A stretch of 39,471 bases of DNA, from positions 1 through 39,471 of the forward strand of contig NZ_SBHO01000013.1 in the NCBI RefSeq assembly GCF_006980705.1, given 5' to 3'. Position 1 is the first letter of the stretch, and the number at the start of each line of letters is the position of its first letter. The notes below the pieces were generated by a model. That model was given only the letters and a program-made list of their open reading frames with translations. It had not been told where the DNA came from and searched no databases. The translations under genes were made by a program, and so were the position numbers. The stretch is from Tepidiphilus olei. Its GTDB lineage: Bacteria > Pseudomonadota > Gammaproteobacteria > Burkholderiales > Rhodocyclaceae. Below, in pieces: positions 18,928 to 27,674 of the stretch.

Positions 18928-19683
18928 ATGATCCAGTTTCGCCTCGACGGCCAGACGGCCGTCGTCACGGGAGCCTCCCGCGGCATCGGCCGAGCCATCG
19001 CACTCGCCCTGGGGCAAGCGGGGGCCAAGGTGATCGGTACGGCGACCACCGACGAGGGGGCTGCCGCCATCTCCGAAGCGCTGCGCGCCGAGGGTATCGC
19101 CGGCGAGGGGATGCGGCTCGACGTCACCGACGCGGCTGCGGCCACGGCCTTCATCGGTGCCGTCGAACAGCGCCACGGCCCCATCGCCGTGTTGGTGAAC
19201 AACGCCGGCATCACCCGCGACAATCTCGCCCTGCGCATGAAGGACGAGGAATGGGACGCCGTGCTCGACACAAATCTCAAGGCGACTTTCCGCCTATGCA
19301 AGCTCGTGCTCAAGGGGATGATGAAGGCGCGCTACGGCCGCATCGTCAACCTCACCTCCGTGGTGGCGCATTCGGGCAACCCCGGTCAGGCCAATTACGC
19401 CGCGGCGAAAGCGGGCGTGGCCGGCATGAGCCGCTCGCTCGCGCTCGAGCTGGGCAGCCGTGGCATCACGGTAAATTGTATCGCCCCCGGTTTCATCGAC
19501 ACCGACATGACCCGGGCGCTCGGCGACGAGGCCCGCGATGCCCTGGCCGGTCGCATTGCCCTGGGTCGGTTCGGTTCGCCGGAAGAAGTGGCCGCGGCAG
19601 TACTCTTTCTCGCCTCGCCGGCGGCTTCTTACGTCACCGGCGTCACACTACACGTCAATGGCGGCATGTACTTGGCGGCCTGA
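18928..19683 (+). CDS. fabG: FabG, 3-oxoacyl-ACP reductase
   Basis: A 251-residue short-chain dehydrogenase that reduces beta-ketoacyl-ACP with NADPH. The Rossmann motif is GASRGIGRAIA (about 16-26), followed by VNNAGITRDN near 90, the catalytic Ser in NLTSVVAHSG (about 144), and Tyr/Lys in YAAAKAG (about 157-161). IAPGFIDTDMT and the C-terminal VTLHVNGGMY are typical of FabG rather than other reductases. GGAAGAGGGGAAG precedes the ATG. The acpP promoter follows the stop. Confidence 0.97.
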   Translation: MIQFRLDGQTAVVTGASRGIGRAIALALGQAGAKVIGTATTDEGAAAISEALRAEGIAGEGMRLDVTDAAAATAFIGAVEQRHGPIAVLVNNAGITRDNLALRMKDEEWDAVLDTNLKATFRLCKLVLKGMMKARYGRIVNLTSVVAHSGNPGQANYAAAKAGVAGMSRSLALELGSRGITVNCIAPGFIDTDMTRALGDEARDALAGRIALGRFGSPEEVAAAVLFLASPAASYVTGVTLHVNGGMYLAA

Positions 19684-19697
19684 CGTGTAACGAACCA

Positions 19698-19727
19698 TTG
19701 CAAACTTCCCAACTTTGGTAGAATAAT
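19698..19727 (+). promoter_or_regulatory. Candidate acpP promoter
   Basis: TTGCAA (19698-19703) and AATAAT (19722-19727) are 18 bases apart in an AT-rich island between fabG and acpP; the overlapping TAGAAT at 19719-19724 is an alternative -10. A private promoter for acpP is expected, because acyl carrier protein is needed in much larger amounts than the Fab enzymes. No terminator is seen after fabG, so read-through is also likely. Confidence 0.55.
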
Positions 19728-19765
19728 CCCGTTTTTTCCACATCCCGTTCAAGGAGTTTCCTGAA

Positions 19766-20005
19766 ATGGAAAACATCGAGCAGCGTGTCAAGAAAATCGT
19801 CGCCGAGCAGCTGGGCGTCAATGAAGCCGAAATCAAGAATGAATCCTCCTTCGTCGAGGATCTCGGCGCAGATTCACTTGACACCGTCGAACTGGTGATG
19901 GCGTTGGAAGAAGAGTTCGAATGCGAGATTCCGGACGAAGACGCCGAAAAGATCACCACGGTGCAGCAGGCCATCGACTACATCACCAACCACGCCAAGA
20001 AATAA
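19766..20005 (+). CDS. acpP: Acyl carrier protein
   Basis: A 79-residue acidic four-helix carrier of growing acyl chains. The phosphopantetheine-bearing Ser is in [15 protein letters not shown] (about residue 37). It is loaded by AcpS, encoded in this window at 31913. It starts [17 protein letters not shown] and ends with [10 protein letters not shown], close to E. coli AcpP (78 residues). AAGGAG lies about nine bases upstream of the ATG. It is followed by fabF after 27 bases. Confidence 0.98.
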   Translation: MENIEQRVKKIVAEQLGVNEAEIKNESSFVEDLGADSLDTVELVMALEEEFECEIPDEDAEKITTVQQAIDYITNHAKK

Positions 20006-20032
20006 TCCCCTTTTTCGACTACGGAGCCAACC

Positions 20033-21271
20033 TTGACCCGTCGCAGAGTCGTCGTCACCGGGATGGGTATCGTCTCCCCGGTGGGTAATACCGTCGAAGA
20101 AGCTTGGGCCAACGTCGTTGCCGGGCGCTCCGGCATCGTTCCCATCAGTCGTTTCGACGCCTCCGGTTTTCCGGTGCGCATCGCCGGCGAGGTCAAGGGA
20201 TTCGACGTGGAGGCCTATATCCCGAAGAAAGAGGCGCGCCGTATGGACGTCTTCATTCATTACGGGATGGCGGCTGGGATCCAGGCCATGCGTGATTCGG
20301 GGCTCGAAATCACCGAAGAGAATGCCGAGCGCGTAGGTATCAACATCGGCTCCGGCATCGGCGGTCTGCCGATGATCGAAGAGACGCATGGCGAATTCCT
20401 CAAAACCGGTCCGCGTCGGATCTCCCCCTTCTTCATTCCTGCCACCATCATCAACATGATCGCCGGACATCTGTCGATTCACTTCGGCATCAAGGGGCCG
20501 TGTCTGGCGATGGTGACCGCCTGCAGTACCGCTACGCACTGCATCGGCGAGGCGGCGCGCATGATTCAATACGGCGACGTCGACGTGATGATCGCCGGCG
20601 GAGCCGAATCGACGGTAACGCCACTGGCGATCGGCGGGTTCGCTTCGGCCAAGGCGCTGTCCACGCGCAACGAAGAGCCCGAACGTGCGAGCCGCCCCTG
20701 GGACAAAGACCGCGACGGGTTCGTGCTCGGCGAGGGGGCCGGGGTCCTGGTGCTCGAAGAATACGAGCACGCCAAGGCCCGCGGTGCACGCATCTACGCC
20801 GAGGTGGGGGGCTATGGCATGAGCGCCGATGCCTTTCACATGACGGCGCCGTGCGAGGATGGCGATGGTGCCATGCGCTGCATGCGCAACGCGCTCAAAG
20901 ACGCGCGCATGGCACCCGACGAGATCGACTACATCAATGCCCACGGCACCTCCACGCCGCTGGGCGACGTGGCCGAGACGGTGGCGGTGAAGCGAACCTT
21001 CGGCGAGCATGCGCGGCAGCTGGTGGTGAGTTCGACCAAGTCGATGACCGGGCATCTGCTGGGCGCAGCCGGTGGGGTCGAGGCCGTGTTTACCGTGCTC
21101 GCGCTGCATCACCAGGTCGTGCCGCCCACGATCAATCTCGAAGAGCCCGGCGAGGGGTGCGACCTGGACTACTGCCCAAACGTCGCCCGTCCCACCCGCA
21201 TCCGTGCGGCGCTGTCCAATTCCTTCGGCTTCGGCGGCACCAACGGCACGCTGCTCTTCAAGCGGATGTGA
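20033..21271 (+). CDS. fabF: FabF, beta-ketoacyl-ACP synthase II
   Basis: A 412-residue elongating condensing enzyme. The active-site Cys is in [12 protein letters not shown] (about residue 164) and the two His in [12 protein letters not shown] (about 304) and [15 protein letters not shown] (about 340). The C-terminal [14 protein letters not shown] is diagnostic. The start is the rare TTG at 20033: it is the codon that begins the conserved [13 protein letters not shown] segment, with ACGGAG eight bases upstream. No in-frame ATG exists before the GMG motif. The UUG start may lower FabF relative to AcpP. Confidence 0.96.
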   Translation: MTRRRVVVTGMGIVSPVGNTVEEAWANVVAGRSGIVPISRFDASGFPVRIAGEVKGFDVEAYIPKKEARRMDVFIHYGMAAGIQAMRDSGLEITEENAERVGINIGSGIGGLPMIEETHGEFLKTGPRRISPFFIPATIINMIAGHLSIHFGIKGPCLAMVTACSTATHCIGEAARMIQYGDVDVMIAGGAESTVTPLAIGGFASAKALSTRNEEPERASRPWDKDRDGFVLGEGAGVLVLEEYEHAKARGARIYAEVGGYGMSADAFHMTAPCEDGDGAMRCMRNALKDARMAPDEIDYINAHGTSTPLGDVAETVAVKRTFGEHARQLVVSSTKSMTGHLLGAAGGVEAVFTVLALHHQVVPPTINLEEPGEGCDLDYCPNVARPTRIRAALSNSFGFGGTNGTLLFKRM

Positions 21272-21278
21272 ATGATAT

Positions 21279-21719
21279 ATGGATGGCGGCCCGATGAAGC
21301 CACGCCGGCTCGTCGTGCCGCTACCGAGGTTCGCGATCTTTCTGGCGCTCACCCTGGGTACGGCGAGCGTTTTCCTCTCCGTCCTCTACTTTCGCTGGCC
21401 GGTAACGCTCATGATCGGCGCGGCTCTCGGTATCTCTGTTCGGCAGCTGTTTCGCCGCCCGTCGGCGAGAGGCATGCTTTGGTTGTGGCCCGGTTGGAGC
21501 CTCTCCTTTGCCGAAGGCAAGGACCTCCGTCATCGCACACGCATGCACCGCTTCGGCCCCTGGGTATTGCTGCAGGCGCGGCCGAGGCGTGGCGGCCGCG
21601 TTGCCACTTGTCTCGTCGAGCTCCCCGCTTTGCCCGAGTCAGATCGTTGGGCCTTGGCGTACTGGTGCGCCACTGGTCGGCCGCCGCGGTCGCAGGATGG
21701 TATTACGGACGACCGGTAG
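21279..21719 (+). CDS. Small membrane protein, possibly YgfX/CptA-like
   Basis: A 146-residue basic protein. Residues about 15-55 contain two hydrophobic segments ([21 protein letters not shown], split by a short polar turn from [12 protein letters not shown]). The remainder is a cytoplasmic-looking, Arg- and Trp-rich tail. That plan, and a location beside nadB and rpoE, resemble YgfX-type proteins, but the match is weak and I would call it unknown. ATG could be at 21279 or 21294. A competing frame over the same bases (from 21272) lacks hydrophobic segments and looks like a shadow. The last 81 bases overlap the end of convergent nadB. Confidence 0.6.
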   Translation: MDGGPMKPRRLVVPLPRFAIFLALTLGTASVFLSVLYFRWPVTLMIGAALGISVRQLFRRPSARGMLWLWPGWSLSFAEGKDLRHRTRMHRFGPWVLLQARPRRGGRVATCLVELPALPESDRWALAYWCATGRPPRSQDGITDDR

Positions 21720-23249
21720 GGTCTCGGGATAATCCTTGGTGTAATGCAAGCCGCGGCTCTCCTTGCGCCTGAGGGCGCAGCGCACGATGAGCTCGGCCAC
21801 GGTCACCAGGTTGCGCAGTTCGATGAGGTCGTTGCTGACACGAAAGTTCGCATAGTACTCGGCGATCTCGCGCTCGAGCAGCCGGATGCGGTGCATCGCC
21901 CGCTGCAGGCGTTTGGTGGTGCGCACGATCCCGACGTAGTCCCACATGAAGCGGCGCAGTTCGTCCCAGTTGTGCGCGATCACCACTTCCTCGTCGGCGT
22001 CGGTCACACGGCTCTCGTCCCAGTCCGGCAACGGCAGGGGGGCACGTGGAGGTTGCGCCAGCATGTCTTGCACCGCGGCTTCCCCGAAGACGAGGCATTC
22101 GAGCAGGGAATTGCTCGCCAGGCGATTCGCGCCGTGCAGCCCCGTGCAGGTCGATTCGCCCACCGCGTACAGGTGCGGGAGGTCGGTGCGGGAGGAAAGG
22201 TCGACCTTGACACCGCCGCAGGTATAGTGCGCCGCCGGCACCACCGGGATCGGCTGTTTGGTGATGTCGATTCCCAGTTCCAGGCAGCGCGCGTAGATGT
22301 TGGGGAAATGGCTGCGGATCCAGTCCGGATCTTTGTGCGTGATGTCGAGGTAGACGCACTCGATGCCGAGCCGCTTCATCTCATAGTCGATGGCTCGCGC
22401 CACGATGTCACGCGGCGCGAGCTCGGCGCGCGGGTCGTGTTTCGGCATGAATCGCTCGCCATTGGGTAGCCGCAGGATGCCGCCTTCGCCGCGCACCGCC
22501 TCGCTGATGAGGAAGGATTTGGCGTGGGGATGGTAGAGGCAGGTGGGATGGAACTGGATGAATTCCATGTTCGCCACGCGGCAGCCGGCGCGCCAGGCCA
22601 TGGCGATGCCATCGCCCGTGGCGGTGTCCGGGTTGGTCGAATAGAGGTAGACCTTGCCCGCACCGCCGGTGGCGAGCACCGTGTGCGCGGCCGAGAAGGT
22701 GCGCACGTGTCCGGCCTGCCGGTCGAAGACGTAAGCGCCGAGGCAACCCAGTTCGGGTCGACCGAGCTTCGCGCCGGTGATGAGATCGATCGCGATGTGC
22801 TGCTCGAACACCTGGATGTTGGGATGAGCTTTCACCTTTTCGGTGAGCGTTTGCTGGACGGCGGCACCGGTGGCATCCGCCGCGTGGATGATGCGCCGCT
22901 GCGAGTGTCCTCCCTCGCGGGTGAGATGGTACTGACCGCGCTCGTCGCGCGAAAAAGGCACGCCTTGGGCGATCAGCCAGTCGATGGCCTGCTTGCCGCG
23001 TTCGACCACGAAGCGCACGGCTTTCGGGTCGCACAGGCCCGCGCCGGCCACGAGAGTGTCACGAACGTGGGCTTCGATGCTGTCGGCATCGTCGAGTACT
23101 GCGGCGATGCCGCCTTGGGCGTAGGCGCTGGCGCTCTCCATCAAGGTGCGCTTGGTGATGAGCGCGACTTTTCGCTGGTCGGCTAGTTTGAGCGCCACGC
23201 TCTGTCCGGCCAGGCCGCTGCCGAGGATGAGGACGTCGAAGTGTTCCAT
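21639..23249 (-). CDS. nadB: NadB, L-aspartate oxidase
   Basis: A 536-residue FAD enzyme oxidising L-aspartate to iminoaspartate for quinolinate and NAD synthesis. The N-terminal dinucleotide fold is [18 protein letters not shown]. Then come [16 protein letters not shown], the active-site [19 protein letters not shown] near 120, [18 protein letters not shown] near 205, and [20 protein letters not shown] near 370. The C-terminal helical domain carries the Arg-rich segments of the succinate dehydrogenase/aspartate oxidase family. The start [10 protein letters not shown] at 23249 is set by homology, since only pyrimidine-rich DNA precedes it. Divergent from rpoE, as in E. coli. The 3' end overlaps the small membrane-protein gene. 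Confidence 0.96.
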   Translation of the reverse strand: MEHFDVLILGSGLAGQSVALKLADQRKVALITKRTLMESASAYAQGGIAAVLDDADSIEAHVRDTLVAGAGLCDPKAVRFVVERGKQAIDWLIAQGVPFSRDERGQYHLTREGGHSQRRIIHAADATGAAVQQTLTEKVKAHPNIQVFEQHIAIDLITGAKLGRPELGCLGAYVFDRQAGHVRTFSAAHTVLATGGAGKVYLYSTNPDTATGDGIAMAWRAGCRVANMEFIQFHPTCLYHPHAKSFLISEAVRGEGGILRLPNGERFMPKHDPRAELAPRDIVARAIDYEMKRLGIECVYLDITHKDPDWIRSHFPNIYARCLELGIDITKQPIPVVPAAHYTCGGVKVDLSSRTDLPHLYAVGESTCTGLHGANRLASNSLLECLVFGEAAVQDMLAQPPRAPLPLPDWDESRVTDADEEVVIAHNWDELRRFMWDYVGIVRTTKRLQRAMHRIRLLEREIAEYYANFRVSNDLIELRNLVTVAELIVRCALRRKESRGLHYTKDYPETLPVVRNTILRPRRPTSGAPVRQGPTI

Positions 23250-23294
23250 CGAGGAAGAAAGGAAGGGGAGAGATGAAAAGGTTATCACAAGGGA

Positions 23295-23323
23295 GGAACC
23301 AAATCCCTGCTCCGTGGGTCGAT
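23295..23323 (+). promoter_or_regulatory. Possible sigma-E autoregulatory promoter of rpoE
   Basis: GGAACCA (23295-23301) is separated by 17 bases from TCGAT (23319-23323). E. coli sigma-E and Pseudomonas AlgU use GGAACTT and TCTGA-like boxes with 16-17 base spacing and activate their own gene. The -35 fits well, the -10 only partly. A perfect TATAAT also lies at 23352-23357, closer to the gene, but without a good -35. Both could be used. Confidence 0.45.
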
Positions 23324-23390
23324 TTTCGCGAGGATTGGGGAAGCGGGTCGGTATAATGAATCTCCGACAGGAACGTCAGGCTCGCTTCCT

Positions 23391-23993
23391 ATGACCAACC
23401 GTGAGATCGATCAGCAGCTCGTAGCGCGTGTGCGCCAAGGCGATCAGAACGCCTTCGGGTTGCTCGTGTCGAAATATCAGCGCAAAGTGCAGCGGTTGTT
23501 GTCGCGCCTAGTGCGCGACCCGGCGGAGGTGGAAGACTTGACTCAGGAGACCTTCATCAAGGCCTATCGGGCGCTCGATTCGTTTCGCGGCGACAGTGCG
23601 TTCTATACCTGGCTCTATCGCATTGCCATCAATACCGCGAAGAATCACTTGATGGCCTCCAATCGCCGCCCTTCCGCGAGCGCCACCGTCCATCAGACGG
23701 AGGAGGGAGAGCAGTGGGATGAACTCGATCTGCTCAGTGACAGCGAGACGCCGGAGAATTTGCTCCTCACCCAGGAGATCGCTCAGACGGTGGAAGAGAC
23801 GATTCAGTCCTTGCCCGAAGAGCTGCGCACGGCAATCACGCTACGCGAGCTCGAAGGGCTGAGCTACGAAGAAATCGCCCAAGTGATGGGCTGCCCGATC
23901 GGCACCGTGCGTTCGCGAATCTTCCGTGCGCGCGAGGCGATCGCGCAACGTTTGCGGCCGCTGCTCGATACGGCCCCCGATCGACGTTGGTAG
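23391..23993 (+). CDS. rpoE: RpoE/AlgU, extracytoplasmic stress sigma factor
   Basis: A 200-residue group 4 (ECF) sigma factor that directs RNA polymerase to envelope-stress genes. Region 2 lies at about 25-95 (KYQRKVQRLLSRL, EDLTQETFIKAYRAL, YTWLYRIAINTAKNHL). Region 4 lies at about 135-190 (SLPEELRTAITLRELEGLSYEEIAQVM, GTVRSRIFRAREAI). The sequence is very close to the RpoE/AlgU group. The downstream genes encode its anti-sigma factor and that factor's periplasmic partner, which keep it at the membrane until stress triggers proteolysis. The ribosome binding site is weak. The stop is 9 bases from rseA. Confidence 0.97.
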   Translation: MTNREIDQQLVARVRQGDQNAFGLLVSKYQRKVQRLLSRLVRDPAEVEDLTQETFIKAYRALDSFRGDSAFYTWLYRIAINTAKNHLMASNRRPSASATVHQTEEGEQWDELDLLSDSETPENLLLTQEIAQTVEETIQSLPEELRTAITLRELEGLSYEEIAQVMGCPIGTVRSRIFRAREAIAQRLRPLLDTAPDRRW

Positions 23994-24002
23994 GAAACGA
24001 CG

Positions 24003-24557
24003 ATGATGCGCGACACGAAAACGACTCCAGAAGCGCTGTCGGCCTTGGTGGATGGTGAGCTCGACGACGCGGACACCGCTTCGTGGGTGCAACGGCTCAC
24101 GAACGACCCGGCCATGGCTCAGCGCTGGCTAGCCTATCACCTGATAGGAGAGGCTCTGCGGGGGGAACTCCCCGGACCTCGCCAGCGTGACTTATGCTCG
24201 GTGATCCTGAGACGGATCGCGCTCGAACCAAGCCCCGTGACGCGCGTCGGGCTCGAGCGCGACGTACGCGCCGTGGCCAACGAACCGAAAATACACTGGT
24301 TTGCCACTGCGGCCGCAGCGGCGCTCGTCCTTGCCGTCGGCTGGGGGCTGTGGCAAACGCCTCGCGAGGACGCAGGCAACGCGAACGCCATGCGTTTGGC
24401 GGAGGCGGAAATTGCTGCGCCCTCGAATTCGGGTTCTCTCCCTCAAACGCCGGACGAGCAGATTTATTGGATCGCTTATGGCAATGCTCATGGTCCCGCG
24501 GGTGTCGGCGGACTTCGCTATGCCCGGGTGATGGCGCAGCAGCAAGGGGGGCGTTGA
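24003..24557 (+). CDS. rseA: RseA/MucA-type anti-sigma-E factor
   Basis: A 184-residue single-pass inner membrane protein. The cytoplasmic N-terminus has ALSALVDGELDDAD and RWLAYHLIGEALRGE, the RseA/MucA domain that clamps the sigma factor. One transmembrane helix follows at about 98-115 (WFATAAAAALVLAVGWGLW). The short periplasmic tail is where RseB and the DegS-type protease would act. The tail ends ARVMAQQQGGR. The gene lies between rpoE and rseB and its stop overlaps the rseB start by one base, so dosage of the two regulators is linked. Two tandem ATG codons make the exact start uncertain by one residue. Confidence 0.92.
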   Translation: MMRDTKTTPEALSALVDGELDDADTASWVQRLTNDPAMAQRWLAYHLIGEALRGELPGPRQRDLCSVILRRIALEPSPVTRVGLERDVRAVANEPKIHWFATAAAAALVLAVGWGLWQTPREDAGNANAMRLAEAEIAAPSNSGSLPQTPDEQIYWIAYGNAHGPAGVGGLRYARVMAQQQGGR

Positions 24558-25528
24558 TGCGCTTCGCGGCAAAAGTGCGGTTCATGGTCTGTCTCCTCGT
24601 GGCATGGGCCTCGGCGCTGGCGAGTGCCTCGGAAGACGTCCTTCGCTTGCTCGAGCGCTCCCTATCTCCGCCGGACATCGATTATCACGGTACGGTGGTG
24701 CTGCAGATCGGCGATCGGGTGCAAACGCTTCGCGTGACTCATATGAATAAGGAGGGAAAGCGGGTCGAGTGGGTCGAGGTGCTCGAGGGCGAACCCCGTG
24801 AAACCGTCCGTATCGGTGAGGAGGTGCGCTGCTTTTTGCCCGAGGAGAAATTGGTATTGATGGATCGGGCTGCGGGCGGATCCGGGGTGCCTTACCATCC
24901 GCGCGGCTCCGTGGGCCGCATCGAGGCATCCTACCAGATCGAACCGCTCGGCGAGGGCCGTGAGGCGGGGCGTGAGGTGGTCGGGATACGGCTCGTGCCA
25001 CGCGACGCCTTGCGGTTCGGTCAGGAATGGTGGATCGACAAAGAAAGTGGGATCGTGTTGAAGCGAACGATCTGGGACGAGGCGCCGGTTCGGGTACTGG
25101 AGACGCAGTTTTTTTCCGATTTCCGCGTGACGGGTCTTCCCGATGTCGCGCAGGTACGACGGAAATTCGGCGCTCATGAAGATTGGCAGCGTATCGATCT
25201 GCGTGGCAGGCGAATCGAGGCCGCCGATACAGGCTGGGCGTTCACCGTCATGCCTGCAGGGTTCGAGCTCGAGGCCGTCTTCCAGCGGCGAGGGCCATCG
25301 GGTAAGACGATCACTCAGTGGCAGATCGGGGATGGCCTGGTGAGCGTCTCCGTGTTCTTCGAGCCATGGGACGGGGACGAAATGGGCGAGAAGACGGACC
25401 ATTTTGGTGCCACGAAGGTGGTGCGCCGGCGGGAGCCGGGCGCGCTGCGTACCGCGATGGGTGAAGTGCCCGACGTGACCCTGCGCGCTTTGCTCGATGC
25501 GATGGTACGACACCAGGGAGCGCAGTGA
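24557..25528 (+). CDS. rseB: RseB/MucB, periplasmic regulator of the sigma-E pathway
   Basis: A 323-residue periplasmic protein that binds RseA and blocks its cleavage until mislocalised outer membrane proteins or lipids are sensed. A signal peptide is visible: basic start, hydrophobic VCLLVAWASALA, and a probable cut after ASA near residue 25. The N-terminal domain (about 26-210) is LolA-like (YHGTVVLQIGD, LRVTHMNKEGKRVE), and a smaller C-terminal domain (about 225-310) has the VSVFFEPWD segment. The start ATG shares its A with the rseA stop. The usual downstream protease gene (mucD/degP) is missing and a glutaredoxin-like gene follows after three bases. Confidence 0.93.
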   Translation: MRFAAKVRFMVCLLVAWASALASASEDVLRLLERSLSPPDIDYHGTVVLQIGDRVQTLRVTHMNKEGKRVEWVEVLEGEPRETVRIGEEVRCFLPEEKLVLMDRAAGGSGVPYHPRGSVGRIEASYQIEPLGEGREAGREVVGIRLVPRDALRFGQEWWIDKESGIVLKRTIWDEAPVRVLETQFFSDFRVTGLPDVAQVRRKFGAHEDWQRIDLRGRRIEAADTGWAFTVMPAGFELEAVFQRRGPSGKTITQWQIGDGLVSVSVFFEPWDGDEMGEKTDHFGATKVVRRREPGALRTAMGEVPDVTLRALLDAMVRHQGAQ

Positions 25529-25531
25529 GCG

Positions 25532-25789
25532 ATGTCCCAGGAGCGTGTCCTATGGGTCTTGTCGCGCCCGGGGTGCCATTTGTGCGATGACATGGTGGAG
25601 GAACTCATGCCCATCGCACGACACTATGGTTTTACCGTGGTCAAACGCGACGTCGATGCGGATCCGGCCTGGCGTCAACGCTATGGCCGGGCGATTCCGG
25701 TCGTCCTGCATGGGAGCGTGGAAATCTGTCGCCATCGCTGCGATGCAGCAAGCGTTCATGACTATTTGAGCCGTTTTCCGTTAGAATGA
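25532..25789 (+). CDS. Glutaredoxin-like protein (DUF836 family)
   Basis: An 85-residue thioredoxin-fold protein with an active-site CHLC near residue 15 in the segment [16 protein letters not shown]. It also has a cis-Pro segment (AIPVVLHG, near 58), typical of glutaredoxin-like proteins of the DUF836 type. It probably takes part in cytoplasmic disulfide exchange, though its partner is unknown. Such a gene often precedes lepA in betaproteobacteria. The ATG stands three bases after the rseB stop, so it is the last gene of the rpoE operon. The 3' end contains the proposed lepA promoter. Confidence 0.88.
   Translation: MSQERVLWVLSRPGCHLCDDMVEELMPIARHYGFTVVKRDVDADPAWRQRYGRAIPVVLHGSVEICRHRCDAASVHDYLSRFPLE
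25758..25787 (+). promoter_or_regulatory. Candidate lepA promoter inside the glutaredoxin-like gene
   Basis: ATGACT (25758-25763) and TAGAAT (25782-25787) are 18 bases apart; the -35 matches four and the -10 five of six consensus bases. The expected start of transcription is near 25794-25795, exactly at an ATG that opens an 18-codon frame leading into lepA. Confidence 0.5.
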
Positions 25790-25794
25790 TCGGG

Positions 25795-25851
25795 ATGAAT
25801 CTTTCGTACCGCTCTCCACTGCCCCGCGGGGCTTTTTTTGTGTGCCGATGA
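25795..25851 (+). CDS. Possible 18-codon leader peptide upstream of lepA
   Basis: ATG at 25795 opens an 18-codon frame ([18 protein letters not shown]) whose TGA at 25849-25851 overlaps the lepA ATG (25848) in an ATGA. A terminator-like palindrome with seven T residues lies within it. LepA has no Shine-Dalgarno of its own, so translation of this frame could deliver ribosomes to lepA. The peptide's own start would be at the very 5' end of the mRNA if the TAGAAT promoter is used. No homology is known to me, and a chance frame of this size is possible. Confidence 0.35.
   Translation: MNLSYRSPLPRGAFFVCR
25821..25839 (+). terminator. Terminator-like palindrome in the lepA leader
   Basis: GCCCCGCGGGGC (25821-25832) is a perfect 12-base palindrome followed directly by seven T residues (25833-25839). 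With a 4-base loop the stem is only 4 GC pairs, weak for a terminator, but the T-run is clean. It ends 8 bases before the lepA ATG. It could close the rpoE operon or act as an attenuator within the lepA leader. Confidence 0.5.
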
Positions 25852-27641
25852 AAAACATACGCAACTTCTCGATCATCGCCCACATCGACCACGGCAAGTC
25901 GACGCTCGCCGATCGGCTCATCCAGTATTGCGGCGGCTTATCCGATCGCGAGATGGAGGATCGCGTGCTCGACTCCATGGATCTCGAGCGCGAGCGCGGC
26001 ATCACCATCAAGGCGCAGACCGCTACACTCATGTACCGAGCGCGCGACGGCCAGACCTACGAGCTCAACCTCATCGACACGCCGGGACACGTCGATTTCT
26101 CCTACGAGGTGAGCCGCTCGCTATCCGCTTGCGAGGGGGCGCTCCTCGTGGTCGATGCCTCCCAAGGGGTGGAGGCGCAGACGGTGGCTAACTGCTACAC
26201 AGCGATCGAGCTCGGTGTCGAGGTGGTGCCGGTGCTCAACAAGATCGACCTGCCGCAGGCCGACCCCGAGCGCGCGCGCGCCGAGATCGAAGACGTCATC
26301 GGCGTGGATGCGAGCGAAGCCGTGCTCTGTTCGGCCAAAACGGGTTTGGGGATCGAGGAGGTGCTCGAAGCCGTGGTGCGCCGGGTACCGCCTCCGCGTG
26401 GAAATCCTGAGGCGCCCACCCGCGCGCTCATCATCGATTCCTGGTTCGACAACTACGTCGGCGTCGTCATGCTGGTGCGGGTGGTCGATGGGCGACTCGC
26501 TCGCGGCGAGCGCATCCGGCTGATGTCGACCGGGGCCGAGTACGCGATCGAGCGGCTCGGCGTCTTCACGCCGCGCTCGCTCGAACGCGATGCGCTCGAG
26601 TGCGGTGAAGTGGGTTTCGTCGTCGCCGGCATCAAGGAGCTGCGTGCGGCCAAGGTCGGCGACACCATCACGACGCTGCCTCGCGTCGCTTCCGAGCCGC
26701 TGCCCGGCTTTCGCGAGATCAAGCCGCAGGTCTTCGCCGGCCTCTATCCCGTGGAATCGAGCGAATACGATTCCCTGCGCGAGGCGCTCGAAAAGCTCAA
26801 GTTGAACGACGCGGCGCTGCAGTTCGAGCCCGAGACCTCGCAGGCGCTGGGATTCGGTTTCCGCTGCGGCTTTCTCGGGCTGCTGCACATGGACATCGTG
26901 CAGGAGCGGCTCGAGCGCGAGTTCGGCCAGAACCTCATCACCACGGCGCCTTCGGTCGTCTATGAAGTGGTGCTGCGCTCGGGCGAGGTGCAGCGCATCG
27001 AAAATCCTTCGCGTCTGCCCGATCCCAGCAAGATCGAGGAGATCCGCGAACCCATCATCACGGCGCACATCTTCGTGCCGCAGGACTACCTCGGCCCCGT
27101 GCTCACGCTGTGCAACCAGAAGCGCGGCGTGCAGGTCGACCTGCGCTACCACGGCCGGCAGGTCCACGCGATCTTCGAGCTGCCGATGAACGAAGTGGTG
27201 ATGGACTTCTTCGACCGGTTGAAGTCCGTGTCGCGCGGCTATGCCTCGCTCGACTACGAATTCAAGGAATACCGCCCTGCCGATCTCGTCAAGCTCGACG
27301 TCCTCGTCAATGGTGAGAAAGTCGATGCGCTCTCGGTGATCGTGCACCGCGCCAGCGCTCAGCGACGCGGCCGTGAGCTCGTCGAGAAACTGCGCAGCCT
27401 CATCCCGCGGCAGATGTTCGACGTGCCGCTGCAGGCGGCCATTGGCTCGCACATCATCGCGCGCGAGACGATCAAGGCGTTGCGCAAGAACGTGCTCGCC
27501 AAGTGCTATGGCGGCGACATTTCTCGCAAGAAGAAGCTCCTCGAAAAGCAGAAGGCCGGCAAGAAACGCATGAAGCAGGTCGGTAACGTCGAGATCCCGC
27601 AGGAGGCTTTCCTCGCGGTGCTGCGTACCGACGAAGCCTGA
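25848..27641 (+). CDS. lepA: LepA/EF4, ribosome-associated GTPase
   Basis: A 597-residue translational GTPase related to EF-G, which assists elongation or initiation and 30S assembly. The G domain shows G1 AHIDHGKST (near residue 11), [10 protein letters not shown]3 DTPGHVDF and G4 NKIDLP. The LepA-specific C-terminal domain ends the protein ([25 protein letters not shown]). The ATG at 25848 gives the standard start [19 protein letters not shown] two codons earlier is possible but less likely. No Shine-Dalgarno is visible; a short frame overlaps the start. lepB follows 33 bases later. Confidence 0.97.
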   Translation: MKNIRNFSIIAHIDHGKSTLADRLIQYCGGLSDREMEDRVLDSMDLERERGITIKAQTATLMYRARDGQTYELNLIDTPGHVDFSYEVSRSLSACEGALLVVDASQGVEAQTVANCYTAIELGVEVVPVLNKIDLPQADPERARAEIEDVIGVDASEAVLCSAKTGLGIEEVLEAVVRRVPPPRGNPEAPTRALIIDSWFDNYVGVVMLVRVVDGRLARGERIRLMSTGAEYAIERLGVFTPRSLERDALECGEVGFVVAGIKELRAAKVGDTITTLPRVASEPLPGFREIKPQVFAGLYPVESSEYDSLREALEKLKLNDAALQFEPETSQALGFGFRCGFLGLLHMDIVQERLEREFGQNLITTAPSVVYEVVLRSGEVQRIENPSRLPDPSKIEEIREPIITAHIFVPQDYLGPVLTLCNQKRGVQVDLRYHGRQVHAIFELPMNEVVMDFFDRLKSVSRGYASLDYEFKEYRPADLVKLDVLVNGEKVDALSVIVHRASAQRRGRELVEKLRSLIPRQMFDVPLQAAIGSHIIARETIKALRKNVLAKCYGGDISRKKKLLEKQKAGKKRMKQVGNVEIPQEAFLAVLRTDEA

Positions 27642-27674
27642 CCGGCCTCGCCGCACTCTCCAAGGCAGGGAACC

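Noticed and set aside
21272-21772. Alternative frame overlapping the small membrane-protein gene
   Set aside because: Its translation is Arg/Pro-rich without hydrophobic segments, while the 21279 frame has two clear membrane helices.
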